A stretch of 8,659 nucleotides of DNA, from contig DDXT01000024.1 in assembly GCA_002347755.1 (NCBI GenBank), forward strand, positions 1 through 8,659, in the 5' to 3' direction. Below, piece after piece: positions 6,464 through 8,659 of this stretch. The translations under genes and the position numbers were made by a program. The notes below the pieces were generated by a model. That model searched no databases. It was not told the DNA's origin and saw nothing but the letters and a program-made list of their open reading frames with translations. The number at the start of each line of letters is the position of its first letter. The first letter of the stretch is position 1. This stretch comes from Caryophanales bacterium UBA2253. Lineage in GTDB: Bacteria; Bacillota_I; Bacilli_A; ML615J-28; CAG-698.

Positions 6464-7489
6464 TTATTCCCCTTCTTCTTCGTCATTGTCTTCTTCGCTC
6501 TCTTCGTTGCGGTCGACTTCTACTTCGCTCTCTTCATTGTCATCAGTCGAGATATGATAAGCATAAGTGGTTTCGCCGGTGATCGGATCGACGATGATGT
6601 CGATCTTGGCTTCTCCGGATTCCTCAGTCGTTCCGTCATTGATATGGTACTCAACCTTGATGATTTGCTTTCCGTCTTCAGTTTCCATTTTGAAAGTGTA
6701 CTCTCCTTGGGCTTCTCCTTCCAAAAACTTCAGTTCGGTTTTGGTTTCATCGTCTTCAACTTCTAACTTCACTTCGGTTTTGTTGGTGACAGCGCCGTTA
6801 GCAACTACTTCGTAACTGAACTTGGTCTCGTCTTCCTCAGTCTTATAAACAACTTTCACATAGTTCATGGAATCGACTTGGGAAATGACGGTGATCTTTA
6901 CTTCATCCTCTTCAACTTCTTTGGAGCCTTCAATGGTGTAATTGACTCCGCCGGCGACTAAAAGGCCATTTAAAATAGATTCGGTTTCCAGGTCTTCCAA
7001 ATCCTCGTCATTTTCTTCATCAACCTCATCGTCTTCATCGACTTCGGTTTCCGTGTCGGTCAAAACGACAGTTTCGTTAAGGTATAAAGCGTATATCACA
7101 TCGTTTCCTAAAATGTCATTGGCGGTAAACACAATTTTGGTTTCATATTCAGGCAGATCCGAAACCACTGTCTCGATGCTAAAACCATTGTTGGTTCCCA
7201 AGAATTTTTCCATCATGTTCAGATACTTGTTAAGGTCTTCAACTTCGCCTTCAACAAGCAGATCTTCTCCCTCGCCCAAAGCGGATGGGGTAGCTCCGGT
7301 GGTGGCAGCAAGCGACGCCAATCCCGCGGTTTCCTGTTGCAATAGATTGGTCGTCGAAATGGCTCCGAAAGCATAAACCTGATCTTTTGTTTCAAAATTG
7401 AGAGGTTTTACTCCTCCGGTAAAGGAAGCACAACCTGTCATTACCATTAATGAAATAGTAAGCGTTAATGCCAATAATAATTTTTTCAT
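6464..7489 (-). CDS. Secreted acidic lipoprotein, paralogue of the anti-sigma sensor domain
   Basis: 341-residue predicted lipoprotein. The signal peptide begins M-K-K-L-L-L and ends in the lipobox V-M-T-G-C, so Cys20 would be lipid-modified and the protein anchored to the outer membrane face of the cell. The mature part matches the extracytoplasmic domain of the protein encoded at 4535-5662 in order and spacing: K-D-Q-V-Y-A-F (35-41), L-N-K-Y-L (86-90), Y-L-N-E-T (136-140), Y-T-I-E-G-S (184-189), Y-V-K-V-V-Y-K-T-E (210-218). It has an extra acidic insert (about 145-169) not in the paralogue, and an acidic tail (315-341) with 17 Asp/Glu in 27. The ribosome site GGAGG lies at 7500-7496, 6 nt before the ATG. 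No known enzyme motif is visible. A sensory, decoy or cation-binding role is inferred only from the paralogy and locus. Confidence 0.85.
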   Translation of the reverse strand: MKKLLLALTLTISLMVMTGCASFTGGVKPLNFETKDQVYAFGAISTTNLLQQETAGLASLAATTGATPSALGEGEDLLVEGEVEDLNKYLNMMEKFLGTNNGFSIETVVSDLPEYETKIVFTANDILGNDVIYALYLNETVVLTDTETEVDEDDEVDEENDEDLEDLETESILNGLLVAGGVNYTIEGSKEVEEDEVKITVISQVDSMNYVKVVYKTEEDETKFSYEVVANGAVTNKTEVKLEVEDDETKTELKFLEGEAQGEYTFKMETEDGKQIIKVEYHINDGTTEESGEAKIDIIVDPITGETTYAYHISTDDNEESEVEVDRNEESEEDNDEEEGE

Positions 7490-7514
7490 TTTTTTCCTCC
7501 ATATTTTTCTTTAC

Positions 7515-7544
7515 ATCATATATACGCAGAAGACTGGATTTTCC
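7515..7544 (-). promoter_or_regulatory. Candidate promoter of the lipoprotein gene
   Basis: The minus strand has GGAAAA (7544-7539), a 16-bp spacer, then TATATGAT (7522-7515), with CGTA just upstream at 7526-7523. The -10-like region is about 26 nt from the ATG and no TTGACA box is present. The combination of a GGAAA-type -35 and a CGTA-like -10 resembles ECF promoters in general, and the arrangement parallels that in front of the sigma gene, which would fit regulon membership. Not proven. Confidence 0.45.
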
Positions 7545-7613
7545 TTGGGATTTTTTTTATATTTACGTTCTTTTCAAGATAAAGACTGATAAAAAGCATT
7601 ATTCATATTGAAA

Positions 7614-7757
7614 TATTTACCATCATCAGGTATAGTAAATAAGCCAAACACGTAAACATATTATTTCTTGATTGAAGTGTCTTTAATCAACTAGCTTATC
7701 CATTATTAACGTGTTTGGCGACCTTTAGTAACCTAAGCTAGTTGCTTAAGGACATTT
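7614..7757. repeat. Cluster of interleaved inverted repeats upstream of the transposase
   Basis: Three pairs of arms are visible: TATTTAC / GTAAATA (7614-7620, 7635-7641); GCCAAACACGT / ACGTGTTTGGC (7643-7653, 7709-7719, perfect 11 bp); and a 24-nt pair with 3 mismatches (7675-7698, 7734-7757) centred on AACTAGCTTA / TAAGCTAGTT. The last two pairs interleave rather than nest, so they cannot form one simple hairpin. No gene lies in 7490-7776; the rest is the lipoprotein leader and AT-rich DNA. One of these arms may be the left end of the adjacent insertion sequence. Confidence 0.75.
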
Positions 7758-8415
7758 TTCTATATGGGGTGAAAATATGAATAAACAAGCAATAAAACAA
7801 TTGATTGCATCTTTGTGTGCTGATGAATTAGTAGAACTCAAGAAAAACTTAGATAATCGCATCATCGACTTTTTATCTGCTAAAGATTCCAACCATAAAG
7901 TAATTCAAAGAGAACACCATATACATTGTTGTCCATTTTGTGGTTCACTCCAGGTCGTTAAAAACGGAGTTAGAAAAGATACGAATAGACAGAAATAACT
8001 TTGTAAGGATTGCAAGAAAAATCATTCAGATACAACCGGTACTATTGCATATCATTCGAGAAAATCCTATGATGCATGGGAACAATATATCTCTTGTCTA
8101 TTGAAATCAATGACATTATCAGATACTGCTTGTTGTGTGGGAATATCTATAACAACTGCCTTTGCCTGGAGACACAAACTTCTAAAAACACTGTCAACTT
8201 TTAATAAGAGCACTGAATTGAAAGAAATCATCGAATTAGATTCTATTTATTTCTCAGTTAATTTAAAAGGCACCAAAAGAAATAAGATGCCGGGTCATTC
8301 CAAGAAAAGAACCAGCAGTGCTTATCGGGGAATAAGTCATCATAAGGTTTGGGTTGTGACTGCCATTGATAGTAATGATAATATCTTAATTGAGACCTCA
8401 GGAGAGAGTATATAA
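7675..8415 (+). mobile_element. Remnant of an IS1595-type insertion sequence
   Basis: It includes the broken transposase and probably its left terminal region within the inverted-repeat cluster. The exact left end is not resolved; the start given here is the outer edge of the 24-nt inverted repeat and is a guess. The right half is absent, apparently replaced by the IS256-type element that follows. Confidence 0.55.
7777..8415 (+). pseudogene. IS1595-family transposase, nonsense mutation and C-terminal truncation
   Basis: Starts at ATG 7777 with GGGGTG 5 nt upstream. The frame stays open over 212 codons except for one TAA at codon 74 (7996-7998), inside N-R-Q-K-stop-L-C-K-D-C. This family normally has an aromatic residue there, so a TAT/TAC to TAA change is likely. 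The N-terminal zinc ribbon is visible as C52-x2-C55 ... C76-x2-C79, split by the stop. A helical DNA-binding region follows (about 100-140). The RNase H-fold core shows E-L-D-S (Asp155) and V-V-T-A-I-D (Asp198), the first two catalytic acids. The frame ends soon after, so the third catalytic residue and the rest of the catalytic domain are missing. It is visibly AT-richer than the chromosomal genes to the left, in keeping with acquired DNA. IS1595/ISXO2-like assignment is from motif recall, not a search. Confidence 0.8.
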
Positions 8416-8467
8416 TATCTTGTGGACTTTCAAAAATGAAAGAAATTCAGTAAGGGGAATAAAAAGA

Positions 8468-8521
8468 GAAATCCTTTGTGTATAATAGAGTTTGAACACG
8501 CCACAAACACAGGAGGATTTC
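8468..8521 (+). promoter_or_regulatory. Inverted repeat masking the ribosome site of the IS256-type transposase
   Basis: GAAATCCTTTGTG (8468-8480) can pair with CACAAA (8502-8507) and GGATTTC (8515-8521), leaving a 7-nt bulge; the AGGAGG site (8511-8516) falls in the paired and bulged part. A TATAAT box (8481-8486) lies in the loop with no good -35. A transcript started from that box (near 8493) would lack the left arm and have a free ribosome site. A transcript entering from outside would fold and hide it. Confidence 0.6.
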
Positions 8522-8523
8522 CC

Positions 8524-8659
8524 ATGCTTGATTTTACCACAAAATTGATGTCTTGTCTCGCGAATCGAGCAAATATGGAAGAAGCGATCGGGGAATTGTT
8601 TCGTTCAGAGCTTGAAAAAGCGATGAACGACCTCTTGAAGATCGAATTGACTTCCCATT
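8524..8659 (+). CDS. IS256-family (mutator-type) transposase, 5' part
   Basis: Starts at ATG 8524, 7 nt after AGGAGG, and is open to the end of the window (45 codons). The visible N-terminus has an M-L-D-F-T-T-K-L start, then a helical segment with L-F-R-S-E-L-E-K-A-M-N-D-L-L-K-I-E-L-T-S-H. This matches in type the N-terminal region of IS256-family transposases, which usually continues into L-G-Y-E. The catalytic DDE core would lie beyond the window, so whether the gene is intact is unknown. Composition is closer to the chromosomal genes than to the adjacent IS1595 remnant. Identification rests on motif recall over a short stretch. Confidence 0.72.
   Translation, partial: MLDFTTKLMSCLANRANMEEAIGELFRSELEKAMNDLLKIELTSH

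Larger units (their letters stand above)
8416..8659 (+). mobile_element. Left part of an IS256-family insertion sequence
   Basis: The boundary with the IS1595 remnant lies somewhere in 8410-8468. 8427-8442 forms a small hairpin, CTTTC-AAAAAT-GAAAG, which could belong to a terminal repeat. The element must include the inverted repeat at 8468-8521 if that repeat is its own regulatory device. The right end lies outside the window. Confidence 0.55.

Noticed and set aside
6942..7376. Ser-rich 144-codon plus-strand open frame
   Set aside because: The Ser/Thr repeats are the reverse complement of Asp/Glu codons (GAA/GAC/GAT) in the acidic lipoprotein; low-complexity artefact.
7996..7998. Programmed stop read-through in the transposase
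   Set aside because: The stop falls where Tyr is usual in the zinc ribbon and the gene is also truncated, so a simple nonsense mutation is the better explanation.
1..8659. Alternative genetic code with TGA as Trp
   Set aside because: TGA ends the sigma, anti-sigma and nucleotidyltransferase genes at sensible lengths and Trp is encoded by TGG, so the standard bacterial code fits.
1..8659. CRISPR array, tRNA or rRNA genes
   Set aside because: No regularly spaced repeats, cloverleaf-like segments or rRNA-like conserved blocks were seen on either strand.

Overview
The window looks like a chromosomal segment of a low-to-moderate-GC, Gram-positive-type bacterium. Bacillota or the Acholeplasma/Izemoplasma side of Mycoplasmatota fits best, but this is inferred from style only. 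The cues are strong AGGAGG ribosome sites, textbook TTGACA/TATAAT promoters, GTG and TTG starts, a lipoprotein with a Bacillota-type lipobox, and TGA used as a real stop with TGG for Trp. The last two points argue against the Mycoplasma/Spiroplasma code. Every gene from 72 to 7489 is on the minus strand. The right end (about 7600-8659) is on the plus strand and carries insertion-sequence material.

In transcription order, starting at 7489 and going left: a secreted acidic lipoprotein (7489-6464); a 280-bp spacer full of GC-rich hairpins; an ECF sigma factor (6183-5668) coupled to a single-pass membrane protein that is almost certainly its anti-sigma factor (5662-4535); a terminator; tex (4374-2146) with its own promoter and terminator; a two-gene unit of a nucleotidyltransferase and a diacylglycerol/lipid kinase (2067-368); and a monocistronic acyl carrier protein gene (296-72). 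Promoters and intrinsic terminators can be read directly for most of these units.

The most interesting part is the sigma locus. The extracytoplasmic domain of the putative anti-sigma factor and the whole mature lipoprotein are collinear homologues. They share blocks such as K-[DE]-Q-[VI]-Y-[AS]-F, L-N-K-Y-L, N-E-T, E-G-S and V-K-V-x-x-K-T-E, and both end in a long Asp/Glu tail. One paralogue is tethered to the membrane and coupled to a sigma factor; the other is a free lipid-anchored copy made from a neighbouring gene. Their upstream regions also share a GGAAAA box set 16 bp before an ATATA-containing -10 region. This suggests a surface-stress or ligand-sensing circuit in which the lipoprotein is a regulon member and acts as co-sensor, decoy or feedback ligand. 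The cytoplasmic part of the anti-sigma protein is only about 48 residues and has no zinc-binding anti-sigma motif.

The right end holds an IS1595-type transposase gene with one in-frame TAA at a position where Tyr is usual, and with its C-terminal part missing. It is followed directly by the start of an IS256-family transposase that runs off the window. The second element probably interrupted the first. Its ribosome site is predicted to be masked only in read-through transcripts. Upstream of the first transposase is a dense set of interleaved inverted repeats.
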